The notes under the pieces: generated by a model
The model's input: only the letters and a program-made list of their open reading frames with translations
Database searches by the model: none
Told to the model about the DNA's origin: nothing
Translations under genes and position numbers: made by a program
Part shown: piece by piece, positions 20,601 through 28,414 of the stretch
How the letters are laid out: every line of letters begins with the position of its first letter
Numbering within the stretch: position 1 is the stretch's first letter
From: Candidatus Zhuqueibacterota bacterium
GTDB lineage: Bacteria > Zhuqueibacterota > Zhuqueibacteria > Residuimicrobiales > Krinioviventaceae
DNA length: 59,890 nucleotides
Direction: 5' to 3'
Assembly: GCA_016928775.1 (NCBI GenBank)
Contig: JAFGKD010000115.1
Coordinates: 1-59,890, forward strand

Positions 20601-21348
20601 ACTCTTCCCGGTTGTCGGCATTCTTCACGCGAACTTGTGCCTCGCGCGGATAAATATTTTTGATCGTGGCTTTGATGGGAGAAAATGCCGAGAGGGTGGA
20701 GGTATTCTTGACAGCCACATCAAAACTGAATATTTTACTCTCGACATCCACTTGCACGTTGGTGATTTTTATTTCCAATGGCACGGTCTCAAAATAGATT
20801 TTGCTCCTTGGGGGCAGTGCTAGTCTTTCCTGGATAATACCTTGCGCCGGTTGAAAGGATTGTCTTGATTCCGTCGATACGGGAAGCGGAATTTTAATGC
20901 GCTCCCGCGCCAGAACGTACCGCCCCTTTGGCGCTTCGACAATTGGCGCCGGCTGTGGTTTATGCAAGACATCAATGCAGGTTGGTTGACTCGCCAGCGA
21001 GCCCCAAAAGGCAGTTGCGCACAGTCTGTTTTGTTGCTTTGCACGTAATGGCACCAGCAAATTAAATCGACCGTTTTCATCGCTCACGATTTGACGTGAT
21101 TGCGCGCCACCTTTGATGACAACTGTAGTGCGAGGATTTGTCCATCCCGAAATTTCAAAAAAAAGCTCCGAGGTTGTTGTTTGTCGCTGCGCAGCAAGCA
21201 TGGGTTTAATTGGGGCTGTGGGTACCAGAGGTGGTTCTCGATGGATTGGTTTTTTTTCGGGTCCTTTAAATTGGGTGTAGCAGTCGAGAAGCATAGCAAA
21301 CGCACACAGTGCAACGAGCAGCCAAACAATAGTTCTCAATTTTAGCAT
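14662..21348 (-). CDS. Giant lipoprotein with TTR-like, NHL and RHS/YD repeats (teneurin-like order)
   Basis: A 2228-residue protein. The N-terminus has a lipobox (FAMLLDC at ~23). Residues ~30-120 are an Ig-like module; ~350-430 a carboxypeptidase-regulatory/TTR-like domain (VLRGKVKDKDNNPLEAVTI, LSREDGQFDMVVNGGG); ~450-850 further modules with a cysteine-bearing linker; ~855-1215 six or so NHL repeats (GDGGPATQAKLHHPNDVVAG, DGSIYIADTNNNRVRKL); ~1220-2080 YD repeats; ~2085-2115 the RHS core (GFAGGIYDPDTRLIRFGTRD, LYAYVGNDPINLVDLDGL). The last ~115 residues hold DIDGDGMLDFEDPDIDGDLI, a calcium-binding thrombospondin-3-like stretch, and a basic, aromatic end. RHS shells enclose their C-terminal peptide, often a toxin; no toxin family or immunity gene is recognised here. 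The coding frame is intact. Confidence 0.85.
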   Translation of the reverse strand: MLKLRTIVWLLVALCAFAMLLDCYTQFKGPEKKPIHREPPLVPTAPIKPMLAAQRQTTTSELFFEISGWTNPRTTVVIKGGAQSRQIVSDENGRFNLLVPLRAKQQNRLCATAFWGSLASQPTCIDVLHKPQPAPIVEAPKGRYVLARERIKIPLPVSTESRQSFQPAQGIIQERLALPPRSKIYFETVPLEIKITNVQVDVESKIFSFDVAVKNTSTLSAFSPIKATIKNIYPREAQVRVKNADNREESAGALWHYGGFVGDDQELVANEESDSRTWQFVNTKLQMFSFTLEVDGRLNGPGLPPDPAEVAPELDPTIATNMIDATKFLYEGPNAIQTGVDSGTIEPKRVAVLRGKVKDKDNNPLEAVTITIFDHPEYGQTLSREDGQFDMVVNGGGLFVVSLNKNGYLPLRRKMKTSWQDYSLVPEVVMIKKDSNATAIDLSATAMQQVRGSEIVDSDGTRQATLLFPQGIQAEIILPDSSTQPVSNLNVRVTEYSVGEDGPKRMPAELPANVGYTYCFELSADETVAKVNGKDVILSQPIILHTENFLNFPTGLDVPVGYYDNDKNAWIPSQNGRVIEILDITDGKAVLDVEGDGYPADSLALDSLGITNEELTKLAGLYLQGQSLWRVSISHFSTWDCNWPYGPPDDATTSTGEPPTGDETEDDPCQTSGFSSIECQNQILGEEENIVGTPFSLHYTSGRVPGRITTYKLVIPLSGDSVPASLKRIELDIEVAGQRLVQNFPAESNQNYTFTWNGLDSYGRKLQGAQPITVRTGYVYDAVYQESAQSGQAFAQFSGIPITGSRARQEVTLWQEWQRSIGLWDARALGLGGWTLNMHHAYNPLSHVLLLGNGRRRSAEALAGIGIITTVAGNGISGFNGDGGLANEASLRSPYDTAIGPDGSLFIVDTWNQRVRKVEPYGVIKTIAGNGTSGFDGDGGPAVQAKLSYPKGIAVGPDGSIYIADTGNDRIRRVDPNGIITTIAGSGNPSGPRGDGGPATEAKLRVPEGVDIASDGSLYIADTQHDGGIQGLIRRVGPDGIITTVAGFVRTGGSYYRDGVPATSVYIDLPRDVAVGPDGCFYFSTVGAWSTDDYSYVRRVGSDGIISTAAGGGYSQADGIPATTAAVYGVTGLDVDSDGSLFIAEKRKSSIRDVSPDGIITTVAGVYNKYGFGGDGGPATQAKLHHPNDVVAGPDGSIYIADTNNNRVRKLDSALPGFSLSDILIPNEEGKELYVFNRHGRHLRTLDALTGATRYEFSYDSTDRLITVTDGDGNITTIERDADGDPTAIIGPYGQRTRLALDPNGYLASITNPTEESTRFSYTSDGLLVSKIDPKNNLYEYTYSKSGRLERADDPAGGSQTLERSEVGAIYEVARTTELDRVTTYRVESLSTGDRRRLNTFPDSTQAEVFISKDGSRKTALPNGTVIDLVEGPDPRWGMLAPITKSITTITPTGLSFNVTTQRSVTLADPNNQLSLQSSRDTVKINDHIYTSVYESATRTFTDTSPEGRQSAATIDSLGRVVLSQKGDLAPLHFEYDSRGRMSSITQESGGDIRHIGLGYNTDGFLETVIDPLEREARFIRDKAGRLKQEMLPGDRLIKYDHDNSGNIITITPPGRPAHSFTYTPVNLIKTYTPPDIGMENHQTVYNYNADRQRTDVALPDGRSIHFGYDSAGRQETVTIARGILRYGYDPVTGELATVTAPDGGILSYSYDGSLLTQTTWSNLVQGSVSRSYDNNFRITSLSVNGANPVTFQYDDDDLCVKAGDLSLGYDAQNGRLTSTVLGNVNDIRSYNTFADLVGYNAAYNNTPLYTTSCTRDDLGRISEQIETIDGMTTTFNFVYDAAGRLANVRHDGILVADYTYDDNANRLSFTDSEGGTINGTYDAQDRLLQYGAVFYSYTENGDLLSKTVDSQVTTYEYDELGNLIAVSLPDGTRIQYLIDGLNRRIGKRINGIDVQRFLYQDRLKPIAELDGANNVVSRFIYAGHINVPDYMIREGIIYRIITDCLGSPRLVVNATTGKIVQRMDYDEFGKIIYDSNPGFQPFGFAGGIYDPDTRLIRFGTRDYDPDIGRWTIKDPLLFGGGDTNLYAYVGNDPINLVDLDGLQLTAVLKTAAKFLAQQAAQNVMENPDDQLLGTEETPPFLDAMRRDIDGDGMLDFEDPDIDGDLIPNEVDDEPFVPFLPPDTINTPDYKEILRLECIARGWEFKKPSPYWFWRNRKKVPFKWRSSQ

Positions 21349-21861
21349 AATATAATCCCTTTTGAGATATATGATTTATCTGGCAAGTTTTGCAGTACAG
21401 TTTCCTGTGAGGCACGTGTAAGGCACTTGGTGATCCAAAAAAAGCTCTTACGACTATTGTATGCCAGCAAATGAGAATCTTTGCTGCGCAAAGAGCAAAT
21501 AGATATAGTGGGCAAAATCCTCATCGAGCAGAATGGCTTGTGTGTAATGTACAAATAGTATAATTATATGTCAAGATTACTGCTTTATTATTTTTCAACA
21601 ATGATACATTTGCTTATAGTCCGATTATAAAGCGTTTTAACACATACCTTACATCAAGAATCCAATCTGTAGACAACGATCAAACAGATGCATCAGTTTC
21701 AAAATCAAACTAATGTTAGTTTATTCGAATTTATCTCATTTTTCTTTTGTTCTTTATTAAAACAGTATAATTTGATGCATCGTATGCACCACACCCCTGT
21801 ATCATCTGTTCGACAACTTTTATTACAACAAGAGGGATCATAAAATAAAAGGAGTCAAACC
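21349..21861. other. Divergent intergenic region (513 bases)
   Basis: This AT-rich stretch separates two divergent giant surface-protein genes and should hold both promoters. I find no open frame worth calling, no convincing terminator and no RNA gene. The right edge carries an AAGGAG ribosome site for the 21862 gene. The last ~300 bases are especially AT-rich. Confidence 0.5.
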
Positions 21862-24800
21862 ATGAAAAATCTTTTATTGTTTGTACTTGGACTTGCCCTG
21901 TTTATAAGTCATGCGCAAAGTTATGCGCAGCGAAACTGGATACCCCTGAAAAGCGGAACCGGGAATTCTCTCAATGGCGTTTATTTTACTGATGTTCATA
22001 CTGGAACAGTTGTCGGCAATACAGGAACTATTCTTCGCACCCTCGATGGCGGACTAAATTGGAAGGTGCAAGATGATAATACCAATAACATCAATTTCTT
22101 CGATGTATTCTTTATAAATGCCAACACTGGATGGGCGGTCGGACGCACTGGAACGATTATTCGCACAACGAACGGAGGATATATTTGGGATGTATTTCAG
22201 AACAACTTGATGCAAGCGCAACTTAATGGCGTTTCATTTATCAATTCCAAACGCGGCGTTGTCGTTGGTTCTATCGGCAATATTTGGTTCTCGAGTGATG
22301 GCGGGTATGAGTGGACTGTATTACATTCTGGGGAAATTCTAGACAATTTTAACGACGTCGCCTTTGGTGATGCAAAAGTCGGAGTCGCTGTTGGCGGCAC
22401 TGGCGCCATTTGGCGCACCACCGACGGCGGATTGACGTGGGCATCCATCCATACCAATTTGTCGACCAACAACCTCTACAGCGTTTCTTTTGGAGACGCC
22501 AACACCGTTACAACAGTTGGCCAATTTGGAGTTATTCATCGTAGCATCGATGGCGGCAAAACCTGGACGACTCAGAACAGCGGTGTAGGGCTTATCGATC
22601 TAAGCGGTGTCTCATTCACCGATGCGCAGCATGGCACAGCTGTCGGCTCAATGGGTACTATTATAACCACAAGTGATGGAGGCTCAATATGGAGTCGAGA
22701 CAACAGTGGTTCTGGACTCACTTTAAACGCCGTTCACTTTGTCGATGCGACAAACGGCTGGGCTGTCGGCATAAATGGAACAATCCTTCGAACCGAATTG
22801 TGTACCTTCGTCATCTCTCCGGCCAGTGCCTCTTTCCCGGTCAGCGGTGGCACCGGTACGGTGAACGTGACCGCTACACCGAACTGTTCCTGGACAGCTC
22901 AGAGTGATGTCATCTGGATAACAATTACGGCCGGCGCGAGCGGCAGTGGTAATGGTCAGGTTAAATATTCCGTGGCCGTGAACAACAGTGCTGATTCCAG
23001 AACCGGCACGATCACTATAGCGGATCAAGTCTTCAACGTCACCCAGTCGGAATGCAGCTTTTCCATCTCTCCGGCCAGTGTTTCATTTGGCGCCGGCGGA
23101 GGGAGCGGTGCGGTCATTGTGACGACACCCTCAGGTTGTACGTGGAATTCCAGCAGTAATGTGAGCTGGATTACAATTACTTCTGGCAGTAGTGGCGAAG
23201 GTAACGGAACTGTCAACTACCTGGTAGCAGCGAACAACAGTTCGAATTCTCGCAACGGCACCCTCACGATTGCAGGAGAGACCTTTACCGTCGCCCAAGC
23301 GGGCACATCGTCAACAAACCACCCTCCGGTCGTTGTGAATCCGATTTCTGATCAAACCCTCAATATCGGTGATCCTCCTTTCACCCGCGATATCAATGCG
23401 CCGCCTGTTGTATTTATTGATCCTGATGGCGATCCATTAACCTTTTCCGTAAACAGTTCAGATGCGCAGAGTGCGCATGCGACGATCTCGGGCAGCGTTC
23501 TTACTGTCTCTCCGATCAGCGATGGCACTGCAGTTATTACGGTGACCGCGCGCGATAATCAAAACCTGGAGGCAGAGACAACTTTTATGGTGACGATCGG
23601 CAGTTCTCCGCCGGTTTGCTGGGAACTGGATAACTTTGATAATTTGACTCCCGGAGCGTTGCACGGTCAGAATGGCTGGCAAACTGTGCCCGGAAGAACA
23701 ACTCCGAACGTTATCGCCAATCCGTTTGGGTCAGGTCAGGTTTTGCTGCTTGATCCAGGACAAAATCAAACCGTCAATATCGGGAAAAATGTGAACGACC
23801 AAATTGCCGGAGTGCATCGTATAAAGCTCAAGGTTCGTGTCGGAGGTAATGCAACCGAGCTCTCCCTGGCAAAAGTTGAGATCAGGACCACCGGTAATCC
23901 CAATTGGGACAAAAAATTTCAGCTCTATTTTGGTGCACACATGCGCTTAAACTATGGGCCAACTCGACTAGATGCGCGTGAATTTCTATCATCTGATGAA
24001 CTTGTCAACAATCGCGAGTATCTGGTAGAGGCAATCATTAATTTGAATACCAACATTGTCAAAATTCTTGTGGATGGTCAAACAAAACTCGATAATGTAC
24101 CTGTTGGCCCAGGCCCGATCACTGATATTTCAATATCAGCCTGGGATCGCCCCGGGAGGGTGTACTATGATGACCTTGAATTTTGTGCCATAAGCCCGGA
24201 CCAGGTCAGCGATTGTCTGACAACCAGCTTTTTTGATGTGAATAGCGAAGACTGGGCCGTCATAGAGGATGTGCAAAATCCGATTCACTTTACAGCTGGC
24301 GGAAATCCAGGGGGATACATTTCCGCTACCGATATCGGAACCGGTCAACGTTGGTACTGGAAGGCTCCATCTAAATTTCAAGGAGATAAATCATGCGCCT
24401 ATGGCAAGGCGTTGAATTTTGATTTACGTCATTTTGATATTAACAATATTCACAGCGGGACGAGGGGCGAGGAAGTCATACTGCAAGGGGCAGACCTAAA
24501 GTTGGTTTTTGATACTGACTATTTCCCGGGTGAGAATTGGACTGCTTTTTCTATTTTACTGCAGGAAGACGCGGGCTGGAAGAAAGAGACTCAATCTGGC
24601 GCTGCTCCGACTCGCGAGGAAATGCAGGAAGTGCTCTCCTCCATAACAGATCTGTTTATTCGTGGTGAATTTAGCCCGCTTGCAAAGGACAGTTGTCATC
24701 TGGATAACGTCGTCCTGGGTGGTCCGCTCAAGGGCGTCGGGCCGGCTGTATTTGTGTCCGCCACGATAGTGGGTGCCGACAGCACGATCGGGCCCGGCGA

Positions 24801-27108
24801 CCAGGTGGAAATACGCGTCACATTGCGCAATGAAGGAATCGAGACAGCGACCAATGTATCGGCTACGATCACAACGTTTGATCCGTATATCACTATTCTT
24901 GATGCTGACAATTCCTGGCCGGACCTCGATCCCGGTGCTTCCGAACAAAGTATGGAGAGCTTTGGCTTTGAGGTGAGCCCGGATTATGCCGGTCAGGGGA
25001 TTGTCAACTTTACACTGACCATTATGGCGGACAATGGCGGTCCATGGACAAGCACTTTTGATGTGCCGGTTGGCGTACAGGGAATTGGTTCCGTCTTTGT
25101 CGTTACCACCACGGCCGATACCAGCGATGGCGTCTGCGATGGACACTGCACACTTCGAGAAGCCATTGAAGCCGCGAATGATACGCCAAATTTTAACAGT
25201 GTAACGCCGGATACGATCAAATTCAATATCCCGGGTGCTGGACCCCATACGATCCGTCCCAATACGAGTCTGCCTTCAGTCGATGAAGCTGTGGTCATCG
25301 ATGGTTTGAGTCAACCCGGCGCCAGTTGTGAAAGCTGGCCCCCGACGCTGCTCATTGAACTGGACGGGAGCAACATGCGCTACGGCGGCAGTGGTTTGAC
25401 TTTAAGAGCTGGTGGATCATTAGTGCGTGGGCTTGTGATCAATCGATTTTCGTCCGCTGGTATTCTCATATATTATTACTATGGTAATAATAATACTCTG
25501 GAATGTAATTTCATTGGTACGGATATCACAGGAACAATAGAGCGTGGCAATATGTGGGCCGGTGTGAGAACTGATGGCCATTTCACGAAAATTGGAGGAC
25601 CCTCTGTTCAGGCTCGCAATCTTATCTCTGGAAACAAGTATAATGGAATTGAGATCAGATCTAGTTACAACCTCATTCAAGGCAATTATATTGGTACTGA
25701 TGTCACCGGCACGGCAGACCTTGGAAATGGTGGTATGGGTATTGATATGAGTTATCTTGAAGAAGGTGCTACGGATCCGGTGAACTATTCCAACACAGTC
25801 GGCGGCAGTATTCCGGGGGCCGGCAACCTTATCTCGGGCAACGGAAGCGACGGAATTTACGCCATTTTGAATAACGATCTGGTCATCCAGGGCAATTTAA
25901 TTGGCACAGACGTCACTGGCACAAATGCGCTTGGCAACGACGGCAACGGCGTTTATTTATATACCAATAACGCGATTGTCGGTGGAAACACAGCACTGGC
26001 ACGCAACATCATTTCAAGCAACGGCTTGAATGGTATTTCGATCATTAGCGAGTGGGGGGCAACTGCTGGAAATGTTGTGCGAAGAAATTCTATTTTCAAC
26101 AACGGTGGTCTGGGAATCGATTTGCAAGAAGATGGCGTCACAGCCAATGATTCGCTTGACCTGGATACAGGACCGAATAATTTGCAAAATTTTCCCATCT
26201 TGACATTAGCGGAAATGTATTGGGACAGTCTTTTCATAAATTGTTCGCTGTCCAGTTCTCCTCAATCAGATTTTAGAATTGATTTCTATTCTAACTTTGT
26301 TTGCAATGGCGATTCCACCGGCGTTGGTGCAACCGAGGATTCTTTGAAATATGGTGAAGGTCAAATATACCTTGGAGCAGTGATGATCAAAACGGATGGT
26401 GAGGGAAATACCAATTTCACTGCAAAGTTTACTGAATTCATCGACAAGGGATCTTTTATTACAGCGACGGCAACGGATTTAAAAAACAACACTTCGGAAT
26501 TTTCCAAATGCGTACAGGTGGATACAGTCATAGTCCCTGTAGAACTCGTCTCCTTTTCGGCGGACATAGTGCATAATTCAGTCAAGTTGACCTGGCAAAC
26601 GGCGAGTGAAACGAACAATTTCGGCTTTGACGTTGAAAAAAGCAGAGACAATTCTCATTTTGCTAAAATAGGCTTTGTACCCGGGAACGGAACGAGCGTG
26701 ACGCCTCATGAATATGTCTTTAATGATGGCAATGTTTCTTCAGGCACGATTTACTATCGATTAAAGCAAATTGATACTGATGGTACGTTTGAATATTCCC
26801 GTGTCCTAAAGGTTGAGATAGATGCCCCCAAGGTTTTTATGCTTTATCAGAATTATCCCAATCCCTTTAATGCCGAAACCCGGATAGGCTTTGATCTGCC
26901 AAAGCGTACACAGGTAACGTTGCGAATTTATGACGCGCTCGGAAGGCACGTCCGAACACTTGTCGATGAATACATGAATGCTGGTTCTCACACTATTTCA
27001 TGGGATGGAAAGGACTCGAATAGAGTGCACATATCATCCGGACTGTATATCTACTCCCTGAAGGCGGATGGATTTTGGCAGAAAAGAAAGATGATACTAA
27101 TCCGATAA
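21862..27108 (+). CDS. Mosaic secreted protein: Ycf48-like, BACON, CSLREA, beta-helix, sorting domain
   Basis: A 1748-residue protein. After a signal peptide (residues 1-25) come about seven Ycf48/HCF136-like propeller repeats to ~313 (GTILRTLDGGLNWKV; GWAVGRTGTIIRTTNGG). Two BACON domains follow (~314-395 and ~398-480; CSWTAQSDVIWITITAGASG, CTWNSSSNVSWITITSGSSG), then a cadherin/Ig-like module, a LamG-like region (~585-780), a second carbohydrate-binding-like region, a CARDB-like module, and a CSLREA motif at ~1080 (TTADTSDGVCDGHCTLREAI). A right-handed beta-helix spans ~1120-1430 (repeated ARNLISGNKYNGIEI, VIQGNLIGTDVTGTNALGND). An FN3-like module and the sorting tail (NYPNPFNAETRIGFDLP ... 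GLYIYSL ... KKR-like end) close it. Likely a glycan-binding surface protein; the substrate is unknown. AAGGAG precedes the ATG. Confidence 0.85.
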   Translation: MKNLLLFVLGLALFISHAQSYAQRNWIPLKSGTGNSLNGVYFTDVHTGTVVGNTGTILRTLDGGLNWKVQDDNTNNINFFDVFFINANTGWAVGRTGTIIRTTNGGYIWDVFQNNLMQAQLNGVSFINSKRGVVVGSIGNIWFSSDGGYEWTVLHSGEILDNFNDVAFGDAKVGVAVGGTGAIWRTTDGGLTWASIHTNLSTNNLYSVSFGDANTVTTVGQFGVIHRSIDGGKTWTTQNSGVGLIDLSGVSFTDAQHGTAVGSMGTIITTSDGGSIWSRDNSGSGLTLNAVHFVDATNGWAVGINGTILRTELCTFVISPASASFPVSGGTGTVNVTATPNCSWTAQSDVIWITITAGASGSGNGQVKYSVAVNNSADSRTGTITIADQVFNVTQSECSFSISPASVSFGAGGGSGAVIVTTPSGCTWNSSSNVSWITITSGSSGEGNGTVNYLVAANNSSNSRNGTLTIAGETFTVAQAGTSSTNHPPVVVNPISDQTLNIGDPPFTRDINAPPVVFIDPDGDPLTFSVNSSDAQSAHATISGSVLTVSPISDGTAVITVTARDNQNLEAETTFMVTIGSSPPVCWELDNFDNLTPGALHGQNGWQTVPGRTTPNVIANPFGSGQVLLLDPGQNQTVNIGKNVNDQIAGVHRIKLKVRVGGNATELSLAKVEIRTTGNPNWDKKFQLYFGAHMRLNYGPTRLDAREFLSSDELVNNREYLVEAIINLNTNIVKILVDGQTKLDNVPVGPGPITDISISAWDRPGRVYYDDLEFCAISPDQVSDCLTTSFFDVNSEDWAVIEDVQNPIHFTAGGNPGGYISATDIGTGQRWYWKAPSKFQGDKSCAYGKALNFDLRHFDINNIHSGTRGEEVILQGADLKLVFDTDYFPGENWTAFSILLQEDAGWKKETQSGAAPTREEMQEVLSSITDLFIRGEFSPLAKDSCHLDNVVLGGPLKGVGPAVFVSATIVGADSTIGPGDQVEIRVTLRNEGIETATNVSATITTFDPYITILDADNSWPDLDPGASEQSMESFGFEVSPDYAGQGIVNFTLTIMADNGGPWTSTFDVPVGVQGIGSVFVVTTTADTSDGVCDGHCTLREAIEAANDTPNFNSVTPDTIKFNIPGAGPHTIRPNTSLPSVDEAVVIDGLSQPGASCESWPPTLLIELDGSNMRYGGSGLTLRAGGSLVRGLVINRFSSAGILIYYYYGNNNTLECNFIGTDITGTIERGNMWAGVRTDGHFTKIGGPSVQARNLISGNKYNGIEIRSSYNLIQGNYIGTDVTGTADLGNGGMGIDMSYLEEGATDPVNYSNTVGGSIPGAGNLISGNGSDGIYAILNNDLVIQGNLIGTDVTGTNALGNDGNGVYLYTNNAIVGGNTALARNIISSNGLNGISIISEWGATAGNVVRRNSIFNNGGLGIDLQEDGVTANDSLDLDTGPNNLQNFPILTLAEMYWDSLFINCSLSSSPQSDFRIDFYSNFVCNGDSTGVGATEDSLKYGEGQIYLGAVMIKTDGEGNTNFTAKFTEFIDKGSFITATATDLKNNTSEFSKCVQVDTVIVPVELVSFSADIVHNSVKLTWQTASETNNFGFDVEKSRDNSHFAKIGFVPGNGTSVTPHEYVFNDGNVSSGTIYYRLKQIDTDGTFEYSRVLKVEIDAPKVFMLYQNYPNPFNAETRIGFDLPKRTQVTLRIYDALGRHVRTLVDEYMNAGSHTISWDGKDSNRVHISSGLYIYSLKADGFWQKRKMILIR

Positions 27109-27170
27109 GCGAGTTTTTTCTTCTGAATTATTGAGACTTATCTGGGCAAAAAATCTGCTCCCATCGTTTT

Positions 27171-27707
27171 ATGTTGAATATCGCAGCCAATCTCTATGTT
27201 GCGCTGGAAAGTTATGACGAAATAATGGGAGTGATGAAATTGGCGCGGGTGCATTCTATCCTAAATGGCTGGTGCAGCTGGTTTTGCACCTACGAGCGTG
27301 TCCCTGAGGAGGAGGTCATTCGAAATGCTGAATATAGCGTTCGTGTGAAAAAGCCGTTTGGATTAAACCCTATTCAGGTTGATGAGGGTTTTCAGTGCTG
27401 GCATAGCGATTGTGAAGGCAATGACCGATTTCTGCATGGTGTTCAGTGGCTGGCGAAGCACGTGTATATAACGTGATTAAAGCCAGAGCTATGGATCGCG
27501 CCCTATATCATATCAGAATCCACAAAAGTTTTTCAAAACGGTAGCATAAGCCTCACCAACCTCGAAACAGCTGGCTATTCTGCAAGAAATTATTCTCTCT
27601 CTCGGCAGGCAAGACGATCTGTCGATCTTTTCGATGCCGATCGACAAAAGAACTTTGCCATAAAAGTGGATGGCTCCACGCATCTCAGTGCTGTCGCAAG
27701 ACCATGA
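27171..27707 (+). pseudogene. Fragment of a GH36-type alpha-galactosidase with an in-frame TGA
   Basis: The frame encodes HSILNGWCSWFCTYERVP, then FGLNPIQVDEGFQ, EGNDRFLHGVQWLAK, a TGA at 27474-27476, and, in the same frame, LKPELWIAPYIISESTKVFQ. These are consecutive conserved blocks of the N-terminal half of GH36/raffinose-synthase-like domains (usual forms GWCSWYxYY, DGYQxxxGDWExND, FPxGMxxLA, GLKPGLWIAPY). The TGA stands where a Gly codon (GGA) is expected, one base change away. The usual GDW reads SDC here. After VFQN the reading frame continues 50 codons without family resemblance to TGA 27705-27707. The catalytic Asp region is missing, so this is a dead gene fragment. Confidence 0.75.
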
Positions 27708-27989
27708 TAGGAGATAATGTGTCAATTGACCAATTTGGTACGCCATATGGCTAACTAATGGTTGATCTTGTTTCAACACCGCAATTCGACGAATATGATT
27801 CATTGACTTTTGCGTTCCCATTATACATTGAAGCAGATTTTATTTGGCATAAAGATTGTCGCCGAGTGTGATTTATTCGATGGAAAATTTTATTGGTGGG
27901 TGGGAATGATTGCATCAGAGGTAATGTTTTATGCAGAAACTATCGAACAGCAATTATCTAGTAAAAACCAGCACAAGGAGGCTTGTACA

Positions 27990-28400
27990 ATGGCAAATTA
28001 CAAAATCAGCGACATTGAAGGCATTGGAACGGTTTATGCGGAGAAATTAAAAGCTGTGGGTGTGGCAAGCGTAAATTCCCTATTGGAAAAAGGCGGCACA
28101 AAAAAAGGGCGCAAAGAATTGGCGGAAAAGACGAAAATTGATGAGTCGCTTATTCTGAAATGGGTGAATAGCGCTGATCTATTTCGTGTTCCGGGAATTG
28201 GCACTGAATATTCAGAGCTGTTAGAAAGAGCCGGTGTCGACACGGCCAAAGAGCTCAAGTCACGTAAACCTGAAAATTTGCATGCCAAGCTGGTTGAGGT
28301 GAATGCACAGAAGAAATTGGTTCGCTTGGTACCCAGCCTGAGTGCTGTACAAAAATGGATAGAAGAAGCCTCGAAACTGGAAGCAAAAGTGACATATTAG
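27990..28400 (+). CDS. DUF4332 helix-hairpin-helix protein
   Basis: 136 residues from the ATG at 27990, with AAGGAGG upstream; the frame is open 60 codons further up but that part is not protein-like. Two tandem helix-hairpin-helix modules are visible: ISDIEGIGTVYAEKLKAVGV (residues ~5-25) and LFRVPGIGTEYSELLERAGV (~67-87), each followed by TVxxLLEKG / TAKELKSRKPENL helices. This is the DUF4332 layout (a domain similar to the HhH of DNA-binding proteins and ribosomal S13-like repeats). Role unknown; nucleic-acid binding is an inference from the fold. The end overlaps the region where the truncated htpX begins. Confidence 0.8.
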   Translation: MANYKISDIEGIGTVYAEKLKAVGVASVNSLLEKGGTKKGRKELAEKTKIDESLILKWVNSADLFRVPGIGTEYSELLERAGVDTAKELKSRKPENLHAKLVEVNAQKKLVRLVPSLSAVQKWIEEASKLEAKVTY

Positions 28401-28414
28401 CTTTGCAGCCTTGG

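Noticed and set aside
27474..27476. TGA in the GH36 fragment as a recoded codon (Gly or selenocysteine)
   Set aside because: Other genes in the window end with TGA, the flanking family residues are degraded, later catalytic blocks are missing and no selenocysteine element is apparent; a nonsense mutation is simpler.
27513..27821. Minus-strand frame of 102 codons
   Set aside because: It is the antisense of the GH36 remnant and adjacent non-coding DNA, with no domain resemblance.
27810..27989. Longer start for the DUF4332 gene
   Set aside because: The added 60 residues lack domain resemblance, and AAGGAGG sits right before the ATG at 27990.
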